From NCBI GenBank assembly GCA_030748485.1, contig JASMLW010000506.1:1-64000 (forward strand): 64,000 nt of DNA. The letters run 5' to 3'. The notes beneath the pieces were generated by a model. It saw nothing but the letters and a program-made list of their open reading frames with translations. It ran no database searches and had not been told where the DNA came from. The DNA is from Pirellulaceae bacterium (GTDB lineage: Bacteria > Planctomycetota > Planctomycetia > Pirellulales > Pirellulaceae). Shown piece by piece: positions 8,423 through 17,155 of this stretch. How positions within the stretch are numbered: position 1 is the first letter of the stretch; every line of letters starts with the position of its first letter. Position numbers and translations under genes: made by a program.

Positions 8423-9319
8423 CTAGAACCAAACTCTGAAACCGGCGATCACGCTGCTGATCTCCACTGGTCCCACGTCGTAGTAGTCGAAACCCGCATA
8501 GATCTCGCCGCATTCATACGTAACGCCGACGGTGGTTCGCAGGTGGAGCAGGTGGGCGTCGCCGATGCGACCCCAATCCAGTTCGCTCGAAAACACCCAG
8601 GGCTTCACAGGGAAGTAGTCGCCGCCATAGGTGAAGTTGAATCCAAAGTTGTCGTCGACGCCGTCGTCCAACCAGTTGACGCCCACACCGGAGCGCAGCT
8701 GCCAGTGTTCGGATTGAGCAAAGCGAAACACACCATTGATGTCGCCGGTCCACAAATCGTCGTTGCCGCCTGCCGCAAGTGATTCGGTCCAGTACGTGAC
8801 CTCGCCATCGATGCCGAACCGCGAACTCGTCTCGGCCAAGAACTTCCCGCGATAGCTGGTGAAGTCATTGAAGTCCGTGCCGAAATCGAAACTGGCTCGA
8901 CCAGACCAGCCGTAGGGCTCCTCGGGCACGTGCGGGAGAATCATCATGGAGCCCACGGCGTCACCTTGATAGGGATGAGCGGGGAAGTAGCCGACCGCCG
9001 AATAGTCATCGCCGATCGCCGCCACCGGGCCCCAATAGGGAGCCGCCAAGCCGATGCCGAGCAACCAGCCCAACGGCTCAGCCCAACCGGAATCGGCGTC
9101 GCATTCCAGACACTCGCAACCATGGCCATGAAAGTGCCTCGACGACTTCGGTTTCGGCCGGCTCTCCGGTTGGTCTGGGTAATCGCCGTTTCGCACGGAA
9201 TTGGTGAGCGCGCCGATGAGGCCATCGGCCAACGCGGGGGAGCAGGCGAAGACGCCCAGCAACAGCAGCGGGCCGAACAGACTCATCCTGAGTATCGCTT
9301 GCATTCGCTGGCCATCCAT
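8423..9319 (-). CDS. putative outer-membrane beta-barrel protein
   Basis: A 298-residue protein with an N-terminal signal peptide (hydrophobic core LFGPLLLLGVFA, cleavage near ALADG). A His/Cys-rich segment HFHGHGCECLEC follows near residue 65 and could bind metal. From about residue 130 alternating hydrophobic-aromatic beta strands run to a terminal Phe (IAGFRVWF), the usual end of an outer-membrane barrel. The exact family is not recognised. Several in-frame ATGs lie in the first 12 codons and the first is used here. Confidence 0.7.
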   Translation of the reverse strand: MDGQRMQAILRMSLFGPLLLLGVFACSPALADGLIGALTNSVRNGDYPDQPESRPKPKSSRHFHGHGCECLECDADSGWAEPLGWLLGIGLAAPYWGPVAAIGDDYSAVGYFPAHPYQGDAVGSMMILPHVPEEPYGWSGRASFDFGTDFNDFTSYRGKFLAETSSRFGIDGEVTYWTESLAAGGNDDLWTGDINGVFRFAQSEHWQLRSGVGVNWLDDGVDDNFGFNFTYGGDYFPVKPWVFSSELDWGRIGDAHLLHLRTTVGVTYECGEIYAGFDYYDVGPVEISSVIAGFRVWF

Positions 9320-9746
9320 GGCGCGACCTCGGCTCTTTTTTAGTGGTTCCGAACACTACGTAAATGAGTCCGGACTGTCAATTCCGCACACTGCGGGTCT
9401 GTTGGGTGCACGTGCTTTTGATGATACGCACGCGGCGGAGTTTGGTTTGCTGACATTGCGCTCTTGGAAAGCAAACAGCGAGCAAGAACAACGGAGATTG
9501 GTCGAATACGGAGATTGGTCGGATAGCGAAGAATCGCAAACCGGGCAAAAGCAGGCAAACTGGCGGTCTAACCGATCTGGTGCGGCTACTGTTTTTCCCT
9601 AGAATGGTGAGCTTTGCGGTGGTGTGCGATCCCCAGGTGGGAGTTTGGACGGCCTCGGCTTTGACGTTATGAGCCGATTGGTGATCGAGGCTTGTTCCAG
9701 ATCACCTCAACATACCGTTCGAATCGCGAGCGAAGCGGAGAGATAG
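9320..9746. other. divergent intergenic region
   Basis: No gene is supported in this 427-base stretch. It contains the candidate promoter of the beta-barrel gene and a tandem pair of CGGAGATTGGTCG at about 9492-9522. No hairpin or RNA gene is evident. Confidence 0.5.
9353..9381 (-). promoter_or_regulatory. candidate sigma-70-type promoter of the beta-barrel gene
   Basis: On the minus strand a perfect TTGACA (9381-9376) is followed after 17 bases by TAGTGT (9358-9353), about 34 bases before the start codon. The -10 box is weak. Confidence 0.3.
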
Positions 9747-10283
9747 ATGAGCAACCCGGACAGGTCGGACAGTGAGGTGATCGAAATCGATCTGCGCAAT
9801 CCGGCGGTGGCGGCGTTGTGGGCTTGGTTGATTCCTGGGGCGGGGCACTTCTATCAGCGGCGGATCGGCAAGGGTCTCGTCTTCATGATCTGCGTGTTGA
9901 GCACCTATTTCTTTGGCTTCACACTGGGCGGTGGGAAAGTCGTCTACGCATCCTTTCGCTCAAAAGACCTGCGTTGGCAATACGTGTGTCAGGTGGGTGT
10001 CGGGGCGGCTGCTTTGCCGGCGATGGTGCAGAGCTATCGCGTCAAGAACAATCGGCCGCCGCTGATGGACGGCTTCATGGCTCCGCCGATCAAGCCGGAG
10101 CCGGAGTACAAAGATGAACTCGCCGAATGGCATGAGGAGTATCACGTCTTTTTCGAGTTGGGAACGCTCTACACGATGGTCGCCGGTCTATTGAATGTGC
10201 TGGCGATCTACGATGCGTACGCGGGCCCGATGATCATCTCAGACGAAGAAGAGACGAGAGAGAAACCGCCGCCGGGCGATTGA
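9747..10283 (+). CDS. TM2-like planctomycete membrane protein (possibly DUF6677)
   Basis: A 178-residue protein with AWLIPGAGHFYQRRIGKG near residue 26, the TM2/DUF6677-type pattern in which a helix is followed by a G-A-G-H-x-Y turn. Two or three further helices follow (about 42-60, 82-95 and 138-158) with a charged C-terminus. The function is unknown. The next gene, a 64-residue membrane protein, follows after 22 bases and both are probably one unit. Confidence 0.75.
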   Translation: MSNPDRSDSEVIEIDLRNPAVAALWAWLIPGAGHFYQRRIGKGLVFMICVLSTYFFGFTLGGGKVVYASFRSKDLRWQYVCQVGVGAAALPAMVQSYRVKNNRPPLMDGFMAPPIKPEPEYKDELAEWHEEYHVFFELGTLYTMVAGLLNVLAIYDAYAGPMIISDEEETREKPPPGD

Positions 10284-10305
10284 AGGGCGGAACAGGAGAA
10301 ATGAC

Positions 10306-10500
10306 ATGTTGCTGGCGGTGATCCCTGGACAACTTTGGTACTCGTTGCCGTTAATCGTATCGATCAGTTTGGTCTACGGCGCGACTCGTCATGAATTGAT
10401 GAAGCCGATCCTGCAACACAGTCTGCGCGCCGCTGTTTGGATCGCCGCCTTCATGTTGGTGATATTTGCGATCCTCGCCATCGTGTCGTGGACATTGTAG
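10306..10500 (+). CDS. small two-helix membrane protein
   Basis: A 64-residue protein preceded by AGGAG seven bases before ATG. It has two hydrophobic helices (about residues 9-24 and 42-62) joined by a polar loop, YGATRHELMKPILQHSLR. The good ribosome site and tight spacing to the TM2-like gene support it as real. I do not recognise the family. Confidence 0.7.
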   Translation: MLLAVIPGQLWYSLPLIVSISLVYGATRHELMKPILQHSLRAAVWIAAFMLVIFAILAIVSWTL

Positions 10501-10620
10501 CGCGTCAATTCGAGTAGCCGAGCGAACGGGCGAAGTGTTTCCAATGAATCGCTCAATACCAAAGGGAGGTCGTCCGCCGGTCAATCTAGCCGACCGCGCT
10601 GAGAACGACGCGCAGGCTCG

Positions 10621-11964
10621 ATGAGAATTGTCATCCTTGGCGCCGGAACAGTGGGTTCATGGATCGCCGATCTGTTGTGTCGCAATCGCCACAGCGTGAC
10701 CGTCGTCGATATCAATCCCGAAAACACCTCGCGGGTCAACGAAGAGTACGACGTGATGGCGATCACCGGATCGGCCTCGCAGTCGAGTGTTTTGTTCCAG
10801 GCCGGTGTGATCGGCGCCGATGTCTGCCTGGCGGTGACGGGCGATGACGAGGTGAACATCGTGGCGGCGAGCATGGCCAAGGCGATGGGAGCCCGCCGCG
10901 CTGTGGCGCGGGTTTACGCTCCTGTCTTTCGCGATCTCAGCACGTTTGATTACCAGCGTCATTTTCAGATTGACCGGATGTTGAGTCTGGAGCATCTGTC
11001 AGCCAGCGAACTGGCGCGAAACATCCGCAACCCCGGCTCTGTCGTGCTCGAGAACTTCGCCCGCGGCGAACTGGAGGTGCAGGAGGTCATCGTCAGCGAG
11101 CCGTCGGTCAACGGCGTGGCCGTCAAGGATCTCGGCCTGCCGCCCAACGTTCGCATCGGCTCGATCTATCGAGACGGCAAGATGTGGACGGCCCGCGCCG
11201 ACGATAACATTCTGTCTGACGATCGCATCGTGCTGATTGGGAAGCGGTCGGACGTCGATGCCATCAAAGACAGTTTCCAAAAAGAAGTCGGACCCAAACT
11301 GGGAGTCGTCATCGCGGGGGGCGGCGAGACGGGATACCATCTGGCCCGCGCATTGGAGAACGAACGATTCAGCGTGCTGCTGATGGACGAGTCGGCTGAG
11401 CGATGTGAATTCCTCGCCAACCACCTCAAAAGGACGACGGTCGTCCAGGCCGACGCCACCAGAAAGGTCATCTTGGAGGAGGAGCGGGTCGGCAGCGCCG
11501 ACGTATTTGTCGCCTGCATTGGCGGTGATGAAAACAATATCATGGCCGGCGTCGAAGCTCGCGAGATCGGCGCGAAAAAGGTCATGGCCGTTGTCGGACG
11601 CCCCGACTACGCGCATATCGTCAACAAACTGGGTATCGACGTCGCCGTCAGCGAACGCGATGTGATGGCCCGCCAGGTGCTGGGCTTTCTCAACACGGGC
11701 CATGTCATTTCTCGCACGGCTCTGCCCGGCGGTCGGATCAGCGTGTTTGAAATCGAGGTGGTCGAAGGCGCGCTGGCGACCGAGCACGTGCTCGCCAACC
11801 TGCCTTTGCCGCAGTCCTGTCTGATCGCCGCGGTCATGCGCGAAGAATTCGTGCGCGTGCCCGGAGCCGATGATCGGCTGCAGCCCGGAGACACCGTCGT
11901 GGCTCTGTTGGATGAGGCGGAAGTGGACGACGTGCTCGAGCAATTCTCACCCGACGGACGCTGA
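10621..11964 (+). CDS. trkA: Trk potassium uptake system regulatory protein TrkA
   Basis: A 447-residue protein with two tandem RCK modules. The first NAD-binding Rossmann fold begins MRIVILGAGTVGSWIA, with Asp of VVDINPE at the end of strand 2. The second begins VVIAGGGETGYHLA near residue 228. TrkA_C-type domains follow each (about 150-220 and 375-440). TrkA is the cytoplasmic NAD(H)-binding gate of the TrkH channel-like potassium transporter. The trkH gene follows after 34 bases, the expected operon. Confidence 0.95.
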   Translation: MRIVILGAGTVGSWIADLLCRNRHSVTVVDINPENTSRVNEEYDVMAITGSASQSSVLFQAGVIGADVCLAVTGDDEVNIVAASMAKAMGARRAVARVYAPVFRDLSTFDYQRHFQIDRMLSLEHLSASELARNIRNPGSVVLENFARGELEVQEVIVSEPSVNGVAVKDLGLPPNVRIGSIYRDGKMWTARADDNILSDDRIVLIGKRSDVDAIKDSFQKEVGPKLGVVIAGGGETGYHLARALENERFSVLLMDESAERCEFLANHLKRTTVVQADATRKVILEEERVGSADVFVACIGGDENNIMAGVEAREIGAKKVMAVVGRPDYAHIVNKLGIDVAVSERDVMARQVLGFLNTGHVISRTALPGGRISVFEIEVVEGALATEHVLANLPLPQSCLIAAVMREEFVRVPGADDRLQPGDTVVALLDEAEVDDVLEQFSPDGR

Positions 11965-11998
11965 CTCGACCGCGCCGAGCGGAGTATGCGAAAGCGAC

Positions 11999-13558
11999 AT
12001 GAACGTTCACCTGGTGACAAAACTGCTCGGCGTCGTCGCGCTGCTCGTCGGCTTGTCCATGGCTTTCAGCCTCCCTTGGGCCTATCCCAAACTCGGCGCC
12101 AGAACGCACGCTGCCGAGCCGCCGACGGAATTCGAAAGCGCCGGCTTCCTGGCGATGGCGGGAAGCATGGCGATCAGCTTTGCGGTCGGCGGAGCGCTGA
12201 TGTGGCACGGCCGCGGCAGCGATGGTCAGCTCTACCGCAAGGAGGCGATGGCCGTCGTCGGGCTCAGTTGGGTCCTGGCGACTCTATTGGGAGCCCTGCC
12301 ATTCCTGTTTAGCGGATGCCAAATCCGCGGCCCTACCGATACTCAACCCGGCGTGTCGATGAGTATCGCCGATGCGCTGTTCGAATCGCAGTCCGGTTTC
12401 AGCACCACCGGCGCAACTGTCATCACGAACCTTGAACAGCCCGGCGTGCCCCACTGCATCCTCTTCTGGCGAAGCACGACTCACTTCCTCGGCGGACTCG
12501 GCATCATCGTGTTGTTCGTCGCGATTCTCGGTCAAGGATCGGCCGGCAAGGCTCTGATGCGAGCCGAAATGCCCGGGCCGACAAAGGAGGGATCCCACAC
12601 GCGGATGCAACACACGGCGTGGCTGTTCGCAGCCGTCTACGTCGGCCTGAATGTGCTCCTGGCGGTGATCTACATGCTGCACGGCGTCACCGCTTTTGAC
12701 GCGATCTGCCACGCCTTCGGCACGATGGCCACCGGCGGTTTTAGCACGTACGACACCAGCGTCGGGCGCTTCAACAGCCCATCCATCGAGTACATCACTA
12801 CGTTCTTCATGGCCCTGGCGGGAACCAACTTCACCCTGCTCTACTTCCTGCTTATCGGCAAGGCCGCCAAGTTGTGGGTCGATGTCGAGTGGCGCGTTTA
12901 CATTGGAGTCATTCTGCTCGCCACCGCACTGGTTGTCGCGGCTGGTCTAGCCAGTGGCGACTTTGTGCGAGGTGACGCGATCCGCTACTCGCTGTTTCAA
13001 GTTGTCGCCATCATCACGACAACCGGTTACGGCACAGCCGACTTCGACGCCTGGAATGACTTTAGCCGTGGGCTGCTGTTTATGCTCATGTTCGTCGGTG
13101 GGTGCGCCGGCAGCACGGGTGGCGGACTGAAGGTCATTCGCCACATCCTGTTCTTCAAGATCCTCAAACTGGAGATTGAGCAGGCGTATCATCCCTCCGT
13201 CGTCCGGCCGCTGAGGCTCGGCGGGGAACCACTCACCGATCAAAACCTGCGCCGCAACATCCTCGTCTACTTCGCCTTCATCGGAGCCTTGTTCGTGCTC
13301 AGCTGGCTGTTTGTGATCGGCTGCGAACCAAATGCGATGTGGGCGTCCAGCGACAACAAGCTGATCGACTCGGCCAGCGCGGTGGCGGCGACGCTCAACA
13401 ACATCGGACCCGGGTTGGGCGTGGTCGGCTCGACACAGAACTACGCCGAGTTCACCAGCTATTCGAAAATTCTGTTCGTTTGGTTGATGATGCTCGGTCG
13501 GCTGGAGATCTTCTCGATCCTCGTACTCTTCTCACCCGGCTTTTGGCGAAGCCGATAG
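11999..13558 (+). CDS. trkH: Trk potassium transporter membrane subunit TrkH
   Basis: A polytopic protein of 519 residues with four selectivity-filter P-loop segments: GFSTTGATV, ATGGFSTYD, TTTGYGTADF and NNIGPGLG. The cytoplasmic-facing GGCAGSTGGG typical of TrkH is also present. It moves potassium across the inner membrane together with TrkA encoded just upstream. The ATG giving MNVHLVTKLLG was chosen; a longer frame starting inside trkA gives an unrelated hydrophilic leader. Confidence 0.95.
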   Translation: MNVHLVTKLLGVVALLVGLSMAFSLPWAYPKLGARTHAAEPPTEFESAGFLAMAGSMAISFAVGGALMWHGRGSDGQLYRKEAMAVVGLSWVLATLLGALPFLFSGCQIRGPTDTQPGVSMSIADALFESQSGFSTTGATVITNLEQPGVPHCILFWRSTTHFLGGLGIIVLFVAILGQGSAGKALMRAEMPGPTKEGSHTRMQHTAWLFAAVYVGLNVLLAVIYMLHGVTAFDAICHAFGTMATGGFSTYDTSVGRFNSPSIEYITTFFMALAGTNFTLLYFLLIGKAAKLWVDVEWRVYIGVILLATALVVAAGLASGDFVRGDAIRYSLFQVVAIITTTGYGTADFDAWNDFSRGLLFMLMFVGGCAGSTGGGLKVIRHILFFKILKLEIEQAYHPSVVRPLRLGGEPLTDQNLRRNILVYFAFIGALFVLSWLFVIGCEPNAMWASSDNKLIDSASAVAATLNNIGPGLGVVGSTQNYAEFTSYSKILFVWLMMLGRLEIFSILVLFSPGFWRSR

Positions 13559-13685
13559 CGGAATCGGGGCTCGTGGATTCGCCTTGTGGATTCGCCTTGC
13601 CTTAACCGCTGGCGATCGCTATCTAACGACCCCTCTTCGCAGCTCAATTCCTGCGCTGCTAGCACTCAACGTTTCGCGCATCGCC

Positions 13686-14609
13686 ATGTCACCATCCACT
13701 GTGGCCGCCATTTTGACTCGTCGCTCGTCGCGCGTCCGCGCGGACGACGTGGCTCGGCCGGCGATCCGTCATTGGCTTTCGACCGCCGGCTGCCTGATGC
13801 TCGTCGCGTTGCTGGTCGGGTGCCGAGCAACTCAGCCGGTCGCGGATGCGGGGCTCGGCTCACTCGGCGCATCGCACGACCGAGACTGGACGGCCAATCA
13901 CGCCCTGTTGCCGCGCGCCGTTATCAACGGCGACCAAGTCATGCTCTACAACGTCCGCGACACGCGTTATTTATCCAATGATGACTACGTGGTGCAACAC
14001 TTCGACGCCGACTTGCGGCTCGACCAGTTGCAGACGGTCGACTTTGTGGTAGTGCCGTTCAAAGAGGCGCCGAGCCTGGCGCACACGATGTTGAGTTTCG
14101 GTTTCGCCAATGATCGGCACATCGTTGTCTCGGCCGAGGCGCGGATGGAGGACGGCGAATCGTATTCGGCCATTCGCGGCGCGTTCGGGCAGTACGAGTT
14201 GATGTATGTGGTGGCGACGGAGCGCGACGTCATTCCTTTGCGGACGAAACACCGCGACGTCGACGTCTACGTTTATGAGAGCACGGCGACGCCCGCCCAG
14301 GCGCGCGCGTTGTTCGTCGATATGCTCGACCGCGTCAACGAGCTGTACGAGCAGCCCGAGTTCTACGACACGTTGACGAACAACTGCACGAGCAACATCG
14401 TTCAGCACATCAATCGGATTCGTCCGGGATCGCTGTCGCTGCTGGATCCACGGATCCTGTTGCCCGGTTACTCGGACCAAGTAGCCTTTGAAGCCGGACT
14501 CATTCGCTCGCGCGGCGGGTACTACGCGACTCGAAGACGAGCCAACGTCAAAGAGGCCAGCAACCAGAACTTGGCCGCGGCCGATTTCTCGAAGAAGATC
14601 CGCCGTTAG
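13686..14609 (+). CDS. DUF4105 (Lnb N-terminal periplasmic-like) lipoprotein
   Basis: The N-terminus has a positively charged stretch, a hydrophobic segment and a lipobox LVGC with the cysteine at residue 46. The mature part carries DUF4105 features: DFVVVPFKEAPSLAHTMLSFGF, a YELMYVV segment and the NNCTSNIVQHIN motif, which holds the putative papain-like cysteine of this domain. The domain is related to the periplasmic part of lysophospholipid-acting Lnb proteins. Catalytic activity is inferred, not shown. It follows trkH but with an independent gap of about 130 bases. Confidence 0.75.
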   Translation: MSPSTVAAILTRRSSRVRADDVARPAIRHWLSTAGCLMLVALLVGCRATQPVADAGLGSLGASHDRDWTANHALLPRAVINGDQVMLYNVRDTRYLSNDDYVVQHFDADLRLDQLQTVDFVVVPFKEAPSLAHTMLSFGFANDRHIVVSAEARMEDGESYSAIRGAFGQYELMYVVATERDVIPLRTKHRDVDVYVYESTATPAQARALFVDMLDRVNELYEQPEFYDTLTNNCTSNIVQHINRIRPGSLSLLDPRILLPGYSDQVAFEAGLIRSRGGYYATRRRANVKEASNQNLAAADFSKKIRR

Positions 14610-14783
14610 TGGTCTGTCGACGGCCCATTGCTAGCATCGATGACGGTTGGGGGAAAAGAGGAGTTCAATTGCCGTAGTCGGCGAAAATGGGTTTTGTTAT
14701 CTTCCCGCCCTCATGTCACAGCCGCGCGACGAATTCCCTTCTGCTCGCGTGGAAAACCGCCCCCAGTCTGAGGAGGCATTTGA

Positions 14784-15884
14784 ATGGCTCGTCGAATCGG
14801 TTGGATCTTGCTCTTCCTCTCGCTCATCTGTGGTTGGATGGCGGCTGCAGCTGTGGCCGCGCCCAACTGGCGCTCGTTCATTCCGTTCGAGCGGCGTGTT
14901 GAGTGGGACGCTCGCAAGGACTACATCGTGCACGAGGGCAACGGCCCGTGGATGATTCTGGCGTGCACATTCGCCGGCGCCGAGTCGGAATCGCAAGCGC
15001 GAGCTCTGATCAAAGAGCTGCGGACTCGCTACAACATGCAAGCCTACCTGCATCCTCGGATGTTCGACTATTCGGGCTCCGTCAAGGGAAAGGGATTTGA
15101 CAACGCCGGCACGCCGCTGCGGATGCGCTACGCCCAGGGCAATAGGGTCCCCCAATTCGCCGTCCTGGTGGGCAATTTCGCCTCGTACGAGGACCCCGAG
15201 GCGCAGGAAGTCTTGAAGAAGATCAAGCACATCCACCCCGCCGCGCTGCAGTTTCGAGACGACGTGCCTTCGTATCAACGAATGGCCGCTGTACGGGAGT
15301 TTTACCGCCGCATTCATCCGGACCTTGACCGTCGTAAACGGGGCGCGATGACGGCGGCGTTCGTCTCGCGCAATCCGCTGCTGCCGGCTGAGTACTTCAC
15401 GGCCCGCGGGGTCGATTCGTTCGTCTACAACATGAACAAAGGCGAGAAATTCGGTCTCTTGCAGAACCGCGGCAGGTACACCGTGCGAGTCGCGACGTTT
15501 CGCGGGGCGGCCGCCATCGGCAAAGACGACGAGTTTGAAATCACCGACAAGCTAGATCGCGCCAAGATCAACGCCGACCAGGTCGTCGAACATCTACGGA
15601 ATAAGGGATTCGACGCCTACGTCTTTCATGATCGCCACGAAAGTGTCGTCACGATCGGATCCTACAATTCGGTCGGCCACAAACTGCCATCGGGGCGGAC
15701 TGAGTTGCTGCCGCAGATCCACCAGATCATGCAACAGTTCGGCGCCGACCGCGTGCCGTTGCGAAACGGCGAAGTTGGCCTGCGGCCCAAGCCATCGGGG
15801 ATTCGAGGAATCAACTACGACGTGCAACCGCTGCCTGTCGAAGTGCCGCGCTATTCGATCAGCGCCGACTACGCTCGCCGCTAG
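14784..15884 (+). CDS. secreted protein with SPOR-like regions
   Basis: A strong AGGAGG lies seven bases before ATG. The signal peptide is MARRIGWILLFLSLICGWMA with cleavage near AVAAP. Two regions have SPOR-like beta-alpha-beta character: one near residues 55-95 (ILACTFAG, ARALIKELR, YNMQAYLHP) and one near 230-300 (YTVRVATFRG, ADQVVEHLRNKGFDAYVFHD). SPOR domains bind denuded peptidoglycan glycan, so a cell-wall role is possible. Planctomycete homologues are uncharacterised as far as I know. Domain assignment is tentative. Confidence 0.65.
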   Translation: MARRIGWILLFLSLICGWMAAAAVAAPNWRSFIPFERRVEWDARKDYIVHEGNGPWMILACTFAGAESESQARALIKELRTRYNMQAYLHPRMFDYSGSVKGKGFDNAGTPLRMRYAQGNRVPQFAVLVGNFASYEDPEAQEVLKKIKHIHPAALQFRDDVPSYQRMAAVREFYRRIHPDLDRRKRGAMTAAFVSRNPLLPAEYFTARGVDSFVYNMNKGEKFGLLQNRGRYTVRVATFRGAAAIGKDDEFEITDKLDRAKINADQVVEHLRNKGFDAYVFHDRHESVVTIGSYNSVGHKLPSGRTELLPQIHQIMQQFGADRVPLRNGEVGLRPKPSGIRGINYDVQPLPVEVPRYSISADYARR

Positions 15885-15904
15885 CCGCGATCGACCGCCG
15901 GGCG

Positions 15905-16588
15905 ATGGATTCGGCTACACTACTACCGGTCCGCCCGATTCCTCGCCTCTCTCACCGTCCCTTGTCCAAACTACTCGTCCTGGGAACCAACAACCGCAAG
16001 AAGGGGATTGAGCTGCGCGAGTTGCTCACACCCTGCGGCTTCCAACTCCAAACACTTGCCGACATCGGCGGCGCGATCGATGTCGACGAAACCGGTTCAT
16101 CGTTCCGGGAGAACGCCGAACTGAAGGCGTCACAGCAGGCGCGACATCTGATCTGTTGGGTGTTGGGAGAAGACAGCGGGATTTGTGTCGACGCGCTCGG
16201 TGGCCGACCTGGAATCTACTCAGCCCGCTATAGCGGCGATCAAGCGACAGACGAATCGAACAACCGGCTGCTGCTGGAAGAGCTCAACGATACTCCCAAG
16301 TCACGACGGACGGCGCATTACGTTTGTCACGCGGCGCTGGCCGACCCGCGGGGTGTCGTGCGGGCCAATGCGGAGGCTAGCTGCCGCGGGCGAATCCGTC
16401 GGGCCCCAGTCGGAGACGCCGGGTTTGGATACGACCCGTTGTTCGAGGTCGTCGAGTACCACCGCACTTTTGGACAACTTGGCGACACAGTCAAATCGAT
16501 GCTCAGCCATCGTTCGCGAACGATTCGGCTGATGGCGCCCCAAATAATTCGGTTAGCTGAAACGGGCGCGTGGGATGAACAGATGTGA
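15905..16588 (+). CDS. rdgB: RdgB/HAM1 non-canonical purine NTP pyrophosphatase
   Basis: The protein shows the family signature blocks: LGTNNRKK at the N-terminal substrate loop, GEDSGICVDALGGRPGIYSARYSG in the centre and GFGYDPLFE near the C-terminus. It hydrolyses XTP, dITP and ITP to monophosphates, keeping damaged purines out of DNA and RNA. The annotated ATG adds about 20 residues before the conserved core, so a start nearer LLVLGTNN is possible. It follows the SPOR-like gene after 20 bases. Confidence 0.92.
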   Translation: MDSATLLPVRPIPRLSHRPLSKLLVLGTNNRKKGIELRELLTPCGFQLQTLADIGGAIDVDETGSSFRENAELKASQQARHLICWVLGEDSGICVDALGGRPGIYSARYSGDQATDESNNRLLLEELNDTPKSRRTAHYVCHAALADPRGVVRANAEASCRGRIRRAPVGDAGFGYDPLFEVVEYHRTFGQLGDTVKSMLSHRSRTIRLMAPQIIRLAETGAWDEQM

Positions 16589-16590
16589 GG

Positions 16591-16634
16591 GCGCAAAAAA
16601 ATGCAGGTTTGGGGGATGATCTCCCCAAACCTGC
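16591..16634 (-). terminator. Rho-independent-type terminator (minus strand)
   Basis: A perfect 12-pair stem GCAGGTTTGGGG (16603-16614) and CCCCAAACCTGC (16623-16634) with an eight-base loop. On the minus strand it is followed by A and a run of seven T. On the plus strand there is no T-run, but the hairpin lies just after rdgB and could also stop or protect that transcript. The nearest minus-strand gene, the kinase, ends about 520 bases upstream of it. Confidence 0.6.
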
Positions 16635-16771
16635 GGACCAAAACGAGGTCTCGAATATGATAGGCGAAGTTTAGTAAACCAGGGCGGAGTTGAAAAGAGT
16701 AGCGATCCTAATACTCGCCACTTGCACCAACGGGTCCAACGTCGAACTCCCCAAAAGAGCGGTGGCGTCAA

Positions 16772-17155
16772 ATGGCAACTGAAAGGCCGACTGGATGGAT
16801 CGTCTTGGCGTTGGTCTACGTGGCCATCGCCGGCGGTGTTGTGGCGGCCATGCACGTGGCCCGGGGCCGAGTCGTGTCGACTTTCGCAGACGGCGAGACG
16901 CAGTCGAGTTGGGAGCGTTTTCGCGAGGACACGGCTCAGTCGCAAGGAGCCGGCGGCGTCGATCGCCGCGTTCCCATTTCGGCCGAGCCGCCCGCGTTGG
17001 TGCTCATGCGCGACCACTACGCCACCTGTTTGGGCGGCGTGTTGATGATGTACACGGGCATTTACGTTTCGCTCGCAGCCATGATTCGCGGAGTGCTCAA
17101 CAACCCTGGACAGATCGATCTGCTGGACGATGAGCGATCTCGCGACAAACCTTAG
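16772..17155 (+). CDS. small two-helix membrane protein, unknown function
   Basis: A 127-residue protein with hydrophobic helices at about 9-28 and 84-106 and a charged stretch of 55 residues between them. The helix pattern and codon use look genuine. No family is recognised. Its stop codon overlaps the convergent kinase stop by four bases. It may be transcribed alone or from rdgB read-through past the hairpin at 16603-16634. Confidence 0.55.
   Translation: MATERPTGWIVLALVYVAIAGGVVAAMHVARGRVVSTFADGETQSSWERFREDTAQSQGAGGVDRRVPISAEPPALVLMRDHYATCLGGVLMMYTGIYVSLAAMIRGVLNNPGQIDLLDDERSRDKP

Noticed and set aside
10999-11943. 314-codon open frame antisense to trkA
   Set aside because: It is a high-GC shadow of trkA with no family features.
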